Positions 1 to 8,776 are shown, counted from the first letter of the stretch. The stretch is DNA of 64,000 bases from Virgibacillus ndiopensis (GCF_900187325.1 NZ_FZMZ01000006.1:806001-870000); one strand, 5' to 3'. Notes: generated by a model from the letters alone, not told the origin. Numbers and translations: made by a program.

Positions 1-68
1 CATTGGATGATTTGAAGTATTTAGGGGAGGTTGAACAAGTTTTTATTGATGGAAGATTAGTTTATTAG
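1..68 (+). CDS. 3' end of an unidentified gene (amidohydrolase-like tail)
   Basis: The first 68 bases read in frame as LDDLKYLGEVEQVFIDGRLV followed by Y and a TAG stop at 66-68. The 'VEQVFIDGRLV' ending resembles the C-terminal strand of amidohydrolase-superfamily enzymes, where the composite beta sandwich closes the chain. That family call is inference from about 20 residues. A terminator-like hairpin follows, so the gene ends its own transcription unit before the PTS operon. Confidence 0.5.
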   Translation, partial: LDDLKYLGEVEQVFIDGRLVY

Positions 69-109
69 TTTACTAGGAATAAATGGGAGTTATATGCGGG
101 ATTTAATAA

Positions 110-144
110 ACGGAACTAGTGTTTATGACTGGTTCTGTTTTTTT
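110..144 (+). terminator. Rho-independent terminator
   Basis: The arm CGGAACTAG pairs with CTGGTTCTG, with one G-U pair, around a short loop. A run of seven T follows directly. It ends the truncated upstream gene. Confidence 0.7.
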
Positions 145-202
145 ATGGAGTAAATAGTTAGTCGATGTTTACCAATTATGTTATATGTTTATTTTTGTTT
201 AC

Positions 203-220
203 TATATGCTTGTGCATATA
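203..220. promoter_or_regulatory. Inverted repeat upstream of the PTS regulator
   Basis: TATATGC-TTGT-GCATATA is a perfect 7 bp dyad, 126 bases before the chosen start of the PRD regulator. Its position suits an operator or promoter-region site. No protein can be assigned to it from sequence. Confidence 0.35.
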
Positions 221-345
221 TGATTTATCGGAATTTTCAAATGTAAATCACAATGGTGTACAAAATAAACTCAATCAATTGCGATGAAAACGCATCCATT
301 TATCTGAATTGCGGTGATACAATAAATAGTGAAAGAGGGGTTATC

Positions 346-2400
346 ATGAATCTTGATGCCAGGAGCACTAAAATTTTAGAAGAACTAATGGTTAATCCGA
401 GTATTACGAGTAAGGATATTGAGAAGAAATATGACTTGACTCGAAGAAAGCTTGGCTATAGCTTCGATAAAATAAATGACTGGCTTATTAGTAAAAATCT
501 TCCGGTAATCGAAAGAACTCGTCAAGGTCATTTTATTATTGATCAGACTATTTTTACGAAATTGAATAACGACCATAATGTTGAACCAGCTGATCTGGAT
601 ATTTTTTCGGAAAAGCAACGAGTCTATACAATTATTATGATGCTTTTAAGTAATGATGAACTTTCTTTGTTTCATTTTACTAGTGAGTTGGATGTCAGTA
701 AAAACACAGTGCTTAGTGATTTAAAGCGAGCACAGGATTACGTAGCAGCGTATGATTTGACGATCCGTTATTCGAGACGATTGGGATACTTGATCGAAGG
801 CAAGGAATTTTTGATACGAAAATTGCTTATTCATGTTACGTATAAAATTCTGGAAATGAAAAACGGGGCAAGTAGGCTACGTAAATTAACAACTATTAAT
901 GAAGACGAAATTAATGAATTGACGAAGCGAATTACTAAAGTTGAAAACAAATTGAATTTGAAATTTACCGACGAGAAAATCGATACAATGCCATATACGT
1001 TGACGCTGGTTTTATTACGAATCAAGAAAGGTCAAAAAGTTAGTTCCTTTTACATTAAATATGAGGAACTATCTGATACAAAAGAATATTTGGCAACAGA
1101 AGAAATTTTGTATGACATAAAAGATATACCAATGGAAGAACGGTTATTTATTACATTGCACCTACTAACGACAAATGTCTACTGGTCAGAATATCTTACC
1201 GAGGAAGCGATACCGAACTTGGTGCAGGCCCTAGATGATATGTTGCGCTTATTTGAAAAAAGGGCGTGTATTTTCTTACAGGACAGGGAGCAGTTACTTA
1301 ATAAATTGCTTCTTCATGTGAAGCCTGCTTATTACCGAATTAAGTATCAGCTAACAGAGATTAATCATGTTCAGGATTCTGTAAGCAAGGAATTTCTAGC
1401 ATTACATCATTTGGTTCAAAAATCAACGAAGCCATTGGCAGAGCTAATTGGTATGAAAATTCCTGAAAGCGAAACCACGTATCTCACAATGTTAATTGGA
1501 GGATGGTTGACTAGGCAGGGGGATAGCTTGCAAGAGAAAGTAAAAGCAATTGTTGTTTGTCCGAAAGGTGTATCTGTTTCACGATTAATGGTCAGTGAAC
1601 TTAGGGAATTATTTCCGGAATTTGTTTTTCTTGATTCATTATCCGTAAGAGAATTTCAAGCGTATACGTTTGATTATGATATTGTTTTCTCGCCAATAGT
1701 CTTGGATACAGATAAGAAATTATTTATTGCTACCTCATTTTTGGAACGTGAAGAAAAGCATCGATTACGAAAACAAGTAATGATGGAACTTCATGGCTAT
1801 ATTCCGTTTGATATAAATGTTAATGATTTAATGGCGATTGTTAAAAATCATGCAACGGTTGAAGATGAACAGGAGCTTTCAAAAGAGTTATTCCGCTACA
1901 TTAATCGTGATGACACTGCAGCTGTAAAAAAACAGCAAGTAGATAGTCCGACAATCAATTTGAGTGAATTAATAACGCCGAACACGATTACGATGAAACG
2001 ATCTGAGACAACATGGGAAGCTGCTATTCAAACGGCTTCAAAGCCTTTAATTAAAAGCGGATGCATTAAGCAAGATTATGTGAATGCAATGATAAATAAT
2101 TACGACAAGGATCCATACATCGTTATTGGACCAAATATAGCCATTCCGCATGCGGCACCAGACGAGGGTGTAAATGAAGTTTCCATGAGTCTTCTTCAAT
2201 TAGAAGAAGGCGTCAATTTTACCGAGGATTATTCCATCAATTTAGTCGTGATCATTGCGGCAGTCGATAAGCAGCAACATTTAAAAGCCTTAATGCAATT
2301 GATGAAACTTGCTGGAACAGAAGAAGATCGAAATGCTGTCATTCATGCTTCTTCAGTTGAAGAAATATATTCGATTATAAAAAAATATTCACTTGATTGA
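346..2400 (+). CDS. PRD-domain transcriptional regulator with EIIB-EIIA domains (BglG/MtlR-type)
   Basis: A 684-residue regulator that senses PTS phosphorylation. In order: an N-terminal helix-turn-helix (about 1-110), two PTS regulation domains (about 150-370, with histidines in HVTYK and HHLVQ), a GatB-like EIIB domain with the P-loop Cys in VVCPKGVSVS (about 400), and a C-terminal mannitol/fructose-type EIIA domain with the active His in IPHA (about 600). The ATG at 346 is preceded by GAAAGAGGGG; the frame is open back to 253 but lacks a ribosome binding site there. It stands immediately upstream of the PTS genes in the same direction. The domain set is that of DNA-binding activators such as MtlR rather than RNA-binding antiterminators. 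Activation of this operon is inferred from position. Confidence 0.9.
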   Translation: MNLDARSTKILEELMVNPSITSKDIEKKYDLTRRKLGYSFDKINDWLISKNLPVIERTRQGHFIIDQTIFTKLNNDHNVEPADLDIFSEKQRVYTIIMMLLSNDELSLFHFTSELDVSKNTVLSDLKRAQDYVAAYDLTIRYSRRLGYLIEGKEFLIRKLLIHVTYKILEMKNGASRLRKLTTINEDEINELTKRITKVENKLNLKFTDEKIDTMPYTLTLVLLRIKKGQKVSSFYIKYEELSDTKEYLATEEILYDIKDIPMEERLFITLHLLTTNVYWSEYLTEEAIPNLVQALDDMLRLFEKRACIFLQDREQLLNKLLLHVKPAYYRIKYQLTEINHVQDSVSKEFLALHHLVQKSTKPLAELIGMKIPESETTYLTMLIGGWLTRQGDSLQEKVKAIVVCPKGVSVSRLMVSELRELFPEFVFLDSLSVREFQAYTFDYDIVFSPIVLDTDKKLFIATSFLEREEKHRLRKQVMMELHGYIPFDINVNDLMAIVKNHATVEDEQELSKELFRYINRDDTAAVKKQQVDSPTINLSELITPNTITMKRSETTWEAAIQTASKPLIKSGCIKQDYVNAMINNYDKDPYIVIGPNIAIPHAAPDEGVNEVSMSLLQLEEGVNFTEDYSINLVVIIAAVDKQQHLKALMQLMKLAGTEEDRNAVIHASSVEEIYSIIKKYSLD

Positions 2401-2425
2401 ACAACATAGACAAGGGGTGCAGGGT

Positions 2426-2908
2426 ATGAGTCATATATATTTTGATGAATCTATTATACTACTAGATTTAGAAGTAAAAACGAAGGAAGATGTTTTGAAT
2501 GCAATGGGTGGTAATTTGGTGGAAAAGGGGCTTGTAAAAGAGAGTTTCCTTGATGCCATTATTGCAAGAGAAACAGAATTTGCAACGGGTTTACCAACTA
2601 ATGGGGTTTCTGTAGCAATACCACATACAGATGTCGAACATGTAAATAAAAAGACGATTAGTGTAGCTGTTTTAAACGATCCAGTAGACTTTGGAGTAAT
2701 GGGGGATCCTGAAGAAACGACCCCGGTCAAAATCGTTTTTATACTTGCAATGGATCAGGCTCATGATCAGCTATCACTGCTGCAACGTTTAATGAAGGTT
2801 TTTCAAAATGAAGCTACATTAAATTATTTAGCAAATGAAACAAGCAAAACAAACATTAAAAATCTATTAACAGAAAAACTAGGTTTTGTACTTGAAGGAG
2901 GTGAGTGA
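2426..2908 (+). CDS. gatA: PTS EIIA component, galactitol/fructose type
   Basis: A 160-residue cytoplasmic phosphocarrier that accepts phosphate from HPr and passes it to EIIB. The active-site His67 sits in VAIPHTD, the PTS_EIIA type-2 motif. The ATG at 2426 follows GGGGTGCAGGGT; the longer frame from 2393 would overlap the regulator and has no site. Its stop overlaps the start of the EIIB gene (TGATG), which indicates translational coupling. Assignment to the galactitol family rests on the neighbouring GatB- and GatC-like proteins; the true substrate may be another polyol. Confidence 0.9.
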   Translation: MSHIYFDESIILLDLEVKTKEDVLNAMGGNLVEKGLVKESFLDAIIARETEFATGLPTNGVSVAIPHTDVEHVNKKTISVAVLNDPVDFGVMGDPEETTPVKIVFILAMDQAHDQLSLLQRLMKVFQNEATLNYLANETSKTNIKNLLTEKLGFVLEGGE

Positions 2909-3198
2909 TGATGTCTAAAAAGAAACAGGTATTGGTAGCATGTGGTGCTGGTATTGCAACATCTACAGTAGTTAATGGTGCAATTGAAGAAATGGCTAAA
3001 GAAAACAACCTTAGCCTTGATTTAGTTCAAATTAAGATTGCTGAAGTTGGTGGTTATCTAGATACTGCTGATTTATTAGTAACTACTGCCATGACGAAAA
3101 AGGAGTATCCATTCCCAGTGATCAATGCACGCTCATTCTTAACTGGAATTGGAGTTGAAGATACAAAGAAACAAATTTTAGAAGAACTAAAGAAATAG
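2908..3198 (+). CDS. gatB: PTS EIIB component, galactitol type
   Basis: A 96-residue EIIB with the phosphorylated Cys12 in VACGAGIATST, typical of GatB. The start at 2908 overlaps the EIIA stop and has GAAGGAGG at the right distance; the next ATG (2911) is possible. It transfers phosphate to the sugar alcohol bound by EIIC. A strong hairpin separates it from the EIIC gene. Confidence 0.92.
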   Translation: MMSKKKQVLVACGAGIATSTVVNGAIEEMAKENNLSLDLVQIKIAEVGGYLDTADLLVTTAMTKKEYPFPVINARSFLTGIGVEDTKKQILEELKK

Positions 3199-3218
3199 GT
3201 AATTAAAACATATGATGA

Positions 3219-3257
3219 GGCTGTCTTGAAGGGGATTAGTCCCCAAATAAGACAGCC
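3219..3257 (+). other. Two-part RNA hairpin between EIIB and EIIC
   Basis: GGCTGTCTT pairs perfectly with AAGACAGCC (3249-3257), and inside it GGGGA pairs with TCCCC around TTAG. There is no following T tract, so it is unlikely to terminate. It may be a processing or stability element that sets EIIA/EIIB above EIIC levels (inference). Confidence 0.6.
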
Positions 3258-3289
3258 GCATTTACAAAACATGTAAGGGGGAGAATGGC

Positions 3290-4549
3290 ATGCAAGGATT
3301 TGTTGATTTTATTCAAGCATTTTTAGATCTGGGGGCAACAGTAATCTTGCCAGTTGCAATATTTTTATTAGGTTTATTTTTTGGTCAAAAACCAGGAAAG
3401 GCATTTCGTTCTGGTTTAACAATTGGGGTTGCTTTTGTTGGTATTTTCTTAGTTATCGATTTACTTGTTCAGAACCTTGGACCTGCAGCACAAGGCATGG
3501 TTGACAGGCTCGGAGTGGAATTAAATGTTATTGATGTGGGATGGCCAGCAACATCATCTATTGCATGGGCCTCTAGTGTGGCAGCATTTATCATTCCTCT
3601 TGGTTTAGTTGTAAACGTTGTCATGCTTTTGACCAAAACTACGAAAACAATGAACGTAGATATTTGGAACTTTTGGCATTATACATTCATGGCTGCAATG
3701 GTATATGCAATTTCAGATAGCATTATTCAAGGTTTGATCGCAGGGGTATTATTCCAAATCGTATGTCTTAAGGTCGCTGACTGGACAGCACCAATGATGA
3801 GTGAATTCTATGAATTACCAGGTGTGTCCATTGCTACAGGAAGTACAATTTCCTATGCACCAGGGATATTTTTAGTAAAAGGAATTCAGAAAGTTCCAGG
3901 ATTGAAAAACTGGAATGCAGATCCAGACACCATTCAAAAACGTTTTGGTATTTTTGGAGAATCTATCTTTATTGGGCTTTTCCTTGGTGCCGTAATTGGT
4001 GCATTGGCAGGTTACGGAGTCGGTGACATAATTGAAATTGGTATGGCGATGGCAGCAGTTATGGTATTGATGCCACGTATGGTTAAGATTCTGATGGAAG
4101 GTTTAATGCCTGTTTCAGAATCTGCACGAGAATGGTTGAATAAACGATTTGGTGACAAAGAAATTTATATCGGACTTGACGCTGCTGTAGCTTTGGGACA
4201 TCCTGCTGTCATTTCTACTGCATTAATCCTTGTTCCTATCACTGTTGTAATGGCTGTCATTTTACCAGGTAACGCCGTACTTCCATTTGGTGACTTAGCA
4301 ACGATTCCGTTTGTTGTAGCGTTCATCGTAGGTGCTGCTAGAGGTAACATTGTTCATTCTGTAATTGTCGGTACGATTATGATTGCTATCTCATTGTATA
4401 TCGCAACAGATGTTGCGCCATTGTTTACACAAATGGCTGAAAGTACTAATTTCGATATGCCTGAAGGATCAGCTCAAATCTCCAGTATTGACCAAGGCGG
4501 TAATATCGTTAACTGGGTAATCTACAAAATCTTTTCATTGTTTAACTAA
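3290..4549 (+). CDS. gatC: PTS EIIC permease, galactitol family
   Basis: A 419-residue polytopic membrane protein of the GatC family: hydrophobic segments throughout, and the N-terminal 'FFGQKPGKAFRSGLTIG' signature of EIIC-Gat. It forms the channel and substrate site of the phosphotransferase. The start follows TAAGGGGGAGA. E. coli GatC is slightly longer (about 450). Substrate is not readable from sequence; galactitol, D-arabitol and xylitol all enter through this family. Confidence 0.92.
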   Translation: MQGFVDFIQAFLDLGATVILPVAIFLLGLFFGQKPGKAFRSGLTIGVAFVGIFLVIDLLVQNLGPAAQGMVDRLGVELNVIDVGWPATSSIAWASSVAAFIIPLGLVVNVVMLLTKTTKTMNVDIWNFWHYTFMAAMVYAISDSIIQGLIAGVLFQIVCLKVADWTAPMMSEFYELPGVSIATGSTISYAPGIFLVKGIQKVPGLKNWNADPDTIQKRFGIFGESIFIGLFLGAVIGALAGYGVGDIIEIGMAMAAVMVLMPRMVKILMEGLMPVSESAREWLNKRFGDKEIYIGLDAAVALGHPAVISTALILVPITVVMAVILPGNAVLPFGDLATIPFVVAFIVGAARGNIVHSVIVGTIMIAISLYIATDVAPLFTQMAESTNFDMPEGSAQISSIDQGGNIVNWVIYKIFSLFN

Positions 4550-4601
4550 TTTATTTCCTCTATAACACACGAATATAAACTAATTATCAGGAGGAGTTTA
4601 T

Positions 4602-5633
4602 ATGAAAGCACTAGTAAAAACAGCACACGGTTTCGGAAATCTGAAAATTCAGGATAAAGAAGAGCCACAGGTCGGAATTGGCCAAGTAAAAATTGAAGTA
4701 AAATACGCGGGAATTTGTGGTTCTGATATTCATACTTATGAAGGGAATTACAAAGTAGGCGTACCGGTGACATTGGGGCATGAATTTTCGGGTGAAGTAG
4801 TCGAGGTAGGCGAGAATGTTACAGAATTTAAACCAGGGGATCGTGTCACGTCAGAAACGACTTTCTATATTTGCGGTGAATGTAACTACTGTCAGTCAGG
4901 CGATTATAACCTATGCAATTATCGAAAAGGTCTTGGGACACAACAGGATGGTGGCTTTGCCAAATATTTAATTGCACGTAAAGAGAGTGTTCATAAGCTT
5001 CCGGAAAATGTCGATTATCAATCTGCTGCGATGACGGAACCATTAGCGTGTACACATCATGCTGTTGCCAAAACAGAAATTGATGAAGGCGATATTGTTG
5101 TTGTAATTGGCCCTGGACCAATTGGTTTGTTTACAGCACAGGTTGCGAAAAGCCGTGGCGCTAAGGTTCTAATCACGGGATTAACAAATGATAAGGTCCG
5201 TTTAGAAAAAGCAAAAGAATTAGGTATTGACTATGCCGTTAATGCTCAGGAGGAGGATATTAAGGAAATTGTTAACGAGTTGACGGATGGCTATGGAGCC
5301 GATGTCGTATTTGAATGCTCCGGTGCGGTTCCAGCAGCTAGACAGGGACTTGATCTTCTTCGAAAAAAAGGGCAATACGGTCAGGTTGGACTTTTCGCTG
5401 ATCCACAAGTCCAATTTGACCTTGAAAAAATTATTCAAAAAGAAATCCGGGTGGTCGGTAGCAGAAGTCAAAAATCTACTGATTGGGAACCTTCACTCGC
5501 ACTTATGAACGATGGGCGTGTTAATGCAAAAGCTATGGTAACACATGAATTTGATATTACCCAATGGGATGAAGCATACCAGGTAATTAAAAGCGGTGAA
5601 GCAATTAAGGTATTATTAACTCCTGCTGAATAA
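4602..5633 (+). CDS. Zinc-dependent polyol dehydrogenase (sorbitol dehydrogenase-like)
   Basis: A 343-residue medium-chain dehydrogenase. It has the catalytic zinc motifs (CGSD; GHEFSG), the structural zinc cluster CGECNYCQSGDYNLC (about 95-110), and the NAD-binding loop GPGPIG near 170. The start follows CAGGAGGAG. It lies 50 bases after EIIC, so it probably oxidises the imported polyol phosphate. It resembles sorbitol/threonine dehydrogenases more than GatD, which is encoded separately downstream. The operon therefore carries two different zinc dehydrogenases. Confidence 0.85.
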   Translation: MKALVKTAHGFGNLKIQDKEEPQVGIGQVKIEVKYAGICGSDIHTYEGNYKVGVPVTLGHEFSGEVVEVGENVTEFKPGDRVTSETTFYICGECNYCQSGDYNLCNYRKGLGTQQDGGFAKYLIARKESVHKLPENVDYQSAAMTEPLACTHHAVAKTEIDEGDIVVVIGPGPIGLFTAQVAKSRGAKVLITGLTNDKVRLEKAKELGIDYAVNAQEEDIKEIVNELTDGYGADVVFECSGAVPAARQGLDLLRKKGQYGQVGLFADPQVQFDLEKIIQKEIRVVGSRSQKSTDWEPSLALMNDGRVNAKAMVTHEFDITQWDEAYQVIKSGEAIKVLLTPAE

Positions 5634-5723
5634 AATTTTTGATATTAATTGGAACAAGTAGAGCAATAGTAATCATTACTGGCCAAACATCCACTGCTAG
5701 CTAATAAGTTTTAAAAAAGGGAA

Positions 5724-5810
5724 GCAGGGACATTACTAAACTTCTTAAGTATATTTCCGGAGTGGATTATAGCACCAACCAGTATATCATTCGGATTTTT
5801 CTTTGGTTAA
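5724..5810 (+). pseudogene. Possible decayed fragment of an EIIC N-terminus
   Basis: The frame reads LLNFLSIFPEWIIAPTSISF then GFFFG and a stop, with no start codon. This resembles the GatC start in this window (DFIQAFLDLG..ILPVAIFLLGLFFGQ) in spacing and ending, and the DNA after it (GGTTAAAAC against GGTCAAAAA) also matches. A degenerate duplicate of the gatC 5' end is the simplest reading, but the match is short. Confidence 0.3.
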
Positions 5811-5859
5811 AACACTTTTGTCCCGGCCTTTATCAATTAATAGAAATGAGGGATATAAA

Positions 5860-6006
5860 ATGGTCGATACATTAATAGATTTTATGATAGGGCCCTTCAG
5901 ATCTATAAGTCAATTTTACTTTGAACATCAATTAATATTTAACTCTATCGTATTAGGAGTAGTTTTGATAAATATTTTTAGTAAGAAAAAGCAATCAACA
6001 AACTAA
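5860..6006 (+). CDS. Small single-span membrane protein in the PTS operon
   Basis: A 48-residue protein (MVDTLIDFMIGPFRSISQFY...) with one hydrophobic segment at about 25-40 and a basic tail KKKQ. The ATG follows GAAATGAGGG. It sits between the two dehydrogenase genes and 33 bases before the second one. I do not recognise the family. It could be an accessory subunit or stabiliser of the PTS permease, which is only a guess from position. Confidence 0.55.
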   Translation: MVDTLIDFMIGPFRSISQFYFEHQLIFNSIVLGVVLINIFSKKKQSTN

Positions 6007-6039
6007 TGAGACATTGCAAATGTGGAAAGGGTGAAAGAG

Positions 6040-7092
6040 ATGAGATCCCTTAAGCTTTATGGTAAACAGGATTTACGCTTTGAAGAAGCAGATAGGCCAT
6101 TTATTGAAAAACCAGATGACGTCATTATAAAGGTGAAGGCAGTTGGTATTTGTGGTTCTGATATTTCAAGATATAGAAAGCTGGGGCCATATGTAGAAGG
6201 AACCATTTTCGGTCATGAGTTTGCAGGTGAAGTAGTTGAGGTGGGACCCGAAGTGACGGGTATAAAAGTAGGTGATCGTGTAGCGGGATGCCCTACTTTT
6301 TATTGTGGTAAGTGTGAAAGCTGTAAAAAAGGTGAGTTAGCACGATGCGAAAAGCTTCATGTTATGGGTGCGTTTTATCCTGGAGCCTATGCGGAATTTG
6401 CAAAATTACCTGTAGAAAATATCATATCTATTCCAGATACCGTTGACTTTGACACAGCTGCAATGATAGAGCCTTCAGCCGTTGTTGTACATGGATTTGA
6501 TCGTACGAATATGCAGCCAGGTGCAGAAGTTGCCGTAATGGGCTGTGGAAATATTGGGCTGTTAGCAGTTCAATGGGCAAAAATCTTTGGTGCGAAAACT
6601 GTCTACGCAATCGATATTGACGATGATAAGCTTGTTATTGCCAAAGAAGCTGGTGCAGATGTCCTCATCAATTCGAAGGAACAACCTGCCCATGAACAAA
6701 TTATGGAGTATACAAACGGATCTGGCGTTGATGTTGCGATTGAATCTGCTGGATCACCAATTACCTCTGCACAGGTCTTTGCTTTGCCAAAAAAAGGCGG
6801 TCAAGTAGTGTTTATGGGTATTCCTTATGCGGATATTACTATTGAACGCTTTTATTTTGAAAAAATTGTACGTAATGAATTAACTGTTTTAGGTTCATGG
6901 AATGCAATCACCGGGCCATTCCCTGGCAAGGAGTGGAGCACAACTGTCCATTACATGAGCACAGGACAAATAAATGTTCAGCCAATTATTTCTCATCGAT
7001 TACAATTACGTGAAGGACCTGAAACGTTTAATAAAATTATAAACAGAGACGGTATATTTGGAAAAGTATTGTTTTATCCAGAATTAGGATAA
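6040..7092 (+). CDS. gatD: Galactitol-1-phosphate 5-dehydrogenase-like zinc enzyme
   Basis: A 350-residue medium-chain dehydrogenase with GICGSD, GHEFAGEVVEVG, the zinc cluster CGKCESCKKGELARC and the NAD loop GCGNIG. The C-terminal stretch NELTVLGSWN..PFPGKEW is characteristic of GatD, not of general alcohol dehydrogenases. GatD oxidises galactitol-1-P to tagatose-6-P; close relatives act on pentitol phosphates to give xylulose-5-P. No tagatose-bisphosphate aldolase (gatY/gatZ) gene is present, which favours a pentitol (inference). The ATG at 6040 has GGAAAGGG upstream; the GTG at 6022 is less likely. Confidence 0.8.
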   Translation: MRSLKLYGKQDLRFEEADRPFIEKPDDVIIKVKAVGICGSDISRYRKLGPYVEGTIFGHEFAGEVVEVGPEVTGIKVGDRVAGCPTFYCGKCESCKKGELARCEKLHVMGAFYPGAYAEFAKLPVENIISIPDTVDFDTAAMIEPSAVVVHGFDRTNMQPGAEVAVMGCGNIGLLAVQWAKIFGAKTVYAIDIDDDKLVIAKEAGADVLINSKEQPAHEQIMEYTNGSGVDVAIESAGSPITSAQVFALPKKGGQVVFMGIPYADITIERFYFEKIVRNELTVLGSWNAITGPFPGKEWSTTVHYMSTGQINVQPIISHRLQLREGPETFNKIINRDGIFGKVLFYPELG

Positions 7093-7098
7093 GAACTG

Positions 7099-7133
7099 GA
7101 GCGGGACAAGGGGTCAGACCCCTTGTCCCGCTC
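7099..7133. repeat. 35 bp perfect GGGACA-type palindrome
   Basis: GAGCGGGACAAGGGGTC is followed by one A and its exact reverse complement. It lies between the convergent gatD and ykyA genes and supplies the last codons of ykyA. The same GGGACA..GGGGTCAG motif recurs at 10294-10361 and 11007-11035, so it is a dispersed element; here it could also terminate transcription from both sides. Confidence 0.75.
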
Positions 7134-7770
7134 TATCTTGATAATATTGTTTTTTTGCTGCATTATATTTTGCTGTGAATTGATTAAATTGTTCCTCTAT
7201 TTTTAGCATTTCGGTATGTGCTTGATTAATCGTTTTGATCTGTTTATCAATCTCTGTAGCGTTTATGTCCTTTTCCTGCATACATGTATAAAGGTTTTGG
7301 TTAAGTTTTAATATGTTTTCGTATTTTTTGTAATAATTCTCTATCAAATCGTGACGTTTTTCCATTACTTGTACTATCTTGCTTACTTTTACCTTTTGCT
7401 CTTTTGCTTTTATTTTCTCCATATTAGTCTCGACGGATAAAATGTTCCTATATGCTTTATCAAAGCTTTCCTTTGTTCCATTTAACGTCCGTTTTAAATT
7501 TGCGTTATATTCTTGTGCTTCTTTCAATTTTTTTCTAACTTGGTTTTCTTGATCCATTGTAAGTGATGTGATTTCTTGATAGGCAGCCTGTTCCTCGTGA
7601 CCAAGCTCAGATAAATTCTGTTGCTTCGCAGCAAACTTTTCTTCCATTTGTGCAGATTTTTCCAAGTTCGAATAAATTTGTTCAGCTATTTTTTCATCAT
7701 GATTACATCCTGTAAGTAGTAACCCCACAATTATCATAGAGTACAGCATTGCAATTAACTCTTTAAACAA
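7114..7770 (-). CDS. ykyA: YkyA-family putative cell-wall-binding lipoprotein
   Basis: A 218-residue lipoprotein: a signal peptide ending in the lipobox LLTGC, then an almost entirely alpha-helical, Lys/Glu/Gln-rich coiled-coil body as in the YkyA family. The TTG start has AGGAGCG upstream. It is the last gene of the sigV-rsiV-deacetylase run, 25 bases after the deacetylase, so it probably shares its stress control. Its last residues (DRAGQGV) are encoded inside the palindrome, meaning the original end was replaced by repeat sequence. Confidence 0.8.
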   Translation of the reverse strand: MFKELIAMLYSMIIVGLLLTGCNHDEKIAEQIYSNLEKSAQMEEKFAAKQQNLSELGHEEQAAYQEITSLTMDQENQVRKKLKEAQEYNANLKRTLNGTKESFDKAYRNILSVETNMEKIKAKEQKVKVSKIVQVMEKRHDLIENYYKKYENILKLNQNLYTCMQEKDINATEIDKQIKTINQAHTEMLKIEEQFNQFTAKYNAAKKQYYQDRAGQGV

Positions 7771-7794
7771 TTTAAAACGCTCCTAACATCATCA

Positions 7795-8706
7795 CTAAAT
7801 AGCATAACAACGCCCATTACATGTGAACGTTAATGCAGGAACCTCATTTGTTATTTTTTTCGTTTGATAGCCATTTTTCTTCAGGTATCCTAACAGTTGT
7901 GGTAAATAGCGAATTGTTTTCTTTCGATCGTGCATAAGTACAACTGGTGTTTGATCTGCTTGCTCAAGCTTTTCGATTTCCTGAATTGTTTGCTTTACAT
8001 AGCGTTTATCCCCCAATTCCCAATCTTTACTGTCCACATTCCAATCCCAGATTTTAAACCCATTTTGATAAAGTAAATAACGCATATCATCTGTTAAATA
8101 CGGAACACTGCCATAAGGAAGTCGAACTAACTTAGAACGTATACCAGTAATTTCTTGTAAAATTTGCTGTGCTTCTGTCATTTCTTTTGTTGGTGCTGTC
8201 TTGTCAGCGTATATGTCATGAACGCTGTGCGATATTCCGTGCAGTCCTAATCCTAATCCTTGATTTGCGATTCGTTTCACAACTTCTGAATGTTGTTTTA
8301 TATTAGGTCCGATCATAAAAAAGGTTGCTTTAGCATCATAATGATCAAGTACTTGCAGTAATTCGGTTGTATGCGTTGTTGGGCCATCGTCAAATGTTAA
8401 ATATATAGCTTTGTCCTTTTGATCCTTTTTACGTTGTTCTTCTCTGTTTTGCGCCACTGATTCTTCCTTTTCCTTTAATTTTTTTGCTTGAATCGATTGG
8501 TTCAGTTTAGATTTCGAAAACATTTCTTTCGATTCAAAAGTAGGAATTAAAGGTTCTGCTGCATTGGATGGAACGGCTTTCTCTTTTTTATGGGCTTCTT
8601 TTTCAGAATGACTATCCATCAATCCAACAATAAAAAATAATGATAAGGTCATAAGTACAAACACCAGAAATTTGCCCTGACGATTTAGTTGTCTTCGTTT
8701 CTTCAT
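7795..8706 (-). CDS. Membrane-anchored polysaccharide deacetylase (NodB domain)
   Basis: A 303-residue enzyme: an N-terminal membrane anchor (about 13-30), a charged linker, and a C-terminal NodB domain with TFDDGPT (catalytic and metal Asp), the metal histidines in HGISHSVHD, RLPYGS, WDWNVDSKDW and the late catalytic His in VVLMHDR. Such enzymes deacetylate peptidoglycan GlcNAc or MurNAc at the cell surface. Placement after sigV-rsiV suggests peptidoglycan N-deacetylation as a lysozyme defence, as PgdA provides in enterococci (inference). Start at the ATG after GGGGGAATACTTG. Confidence 0.85.
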   Translation of the reverse strand: MKKRRQLNRQGKFLVFVLMTLSLFFIVGLMDSHSEKEAHKKEKAVPSNAAEPLIPTFESKEMFSKSKLNQSIQAKKLKEKEESVAQNREEQRKKDQKDKAIYLTFDDGPTTHTTELLQVLDHYDAKATFFMIGPNIKQHSEVVKRIANQGLGLGLHGISHSVHDIYADKTAPTKEMTEAQQILQEITGIRSKLVRLPYGSVPYLTDDMRYLLYQNGFKIWDWNVDSKDWELGDKRYVKQTIQEIEKLEQADQTPVVLMHDRKKTIRYLPQLLGYLKKNGYQTKKITNEVPALTFTCNGRCYAI

Positions 8707-8776
8707 CAAGTATTCCCCCAGCCACTTTTATCGTTGTTGTACGTAAATCCTCCGTCTTAATCAGCGGTGGATACGA

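Noticed and set aside
2431-2730. 99-codon minus-strand frame and the other long frames opposite known genes
   Set aside because: They are shadows of strongly supported genes and have no independent start signals.
7099-7133. Classical terminator of gatD
   Set aside because: The stem is perfect but no T tract follows directly; the sequence is better explained as a copy of the dispersed GGGACA element, although it may still stop transcription.
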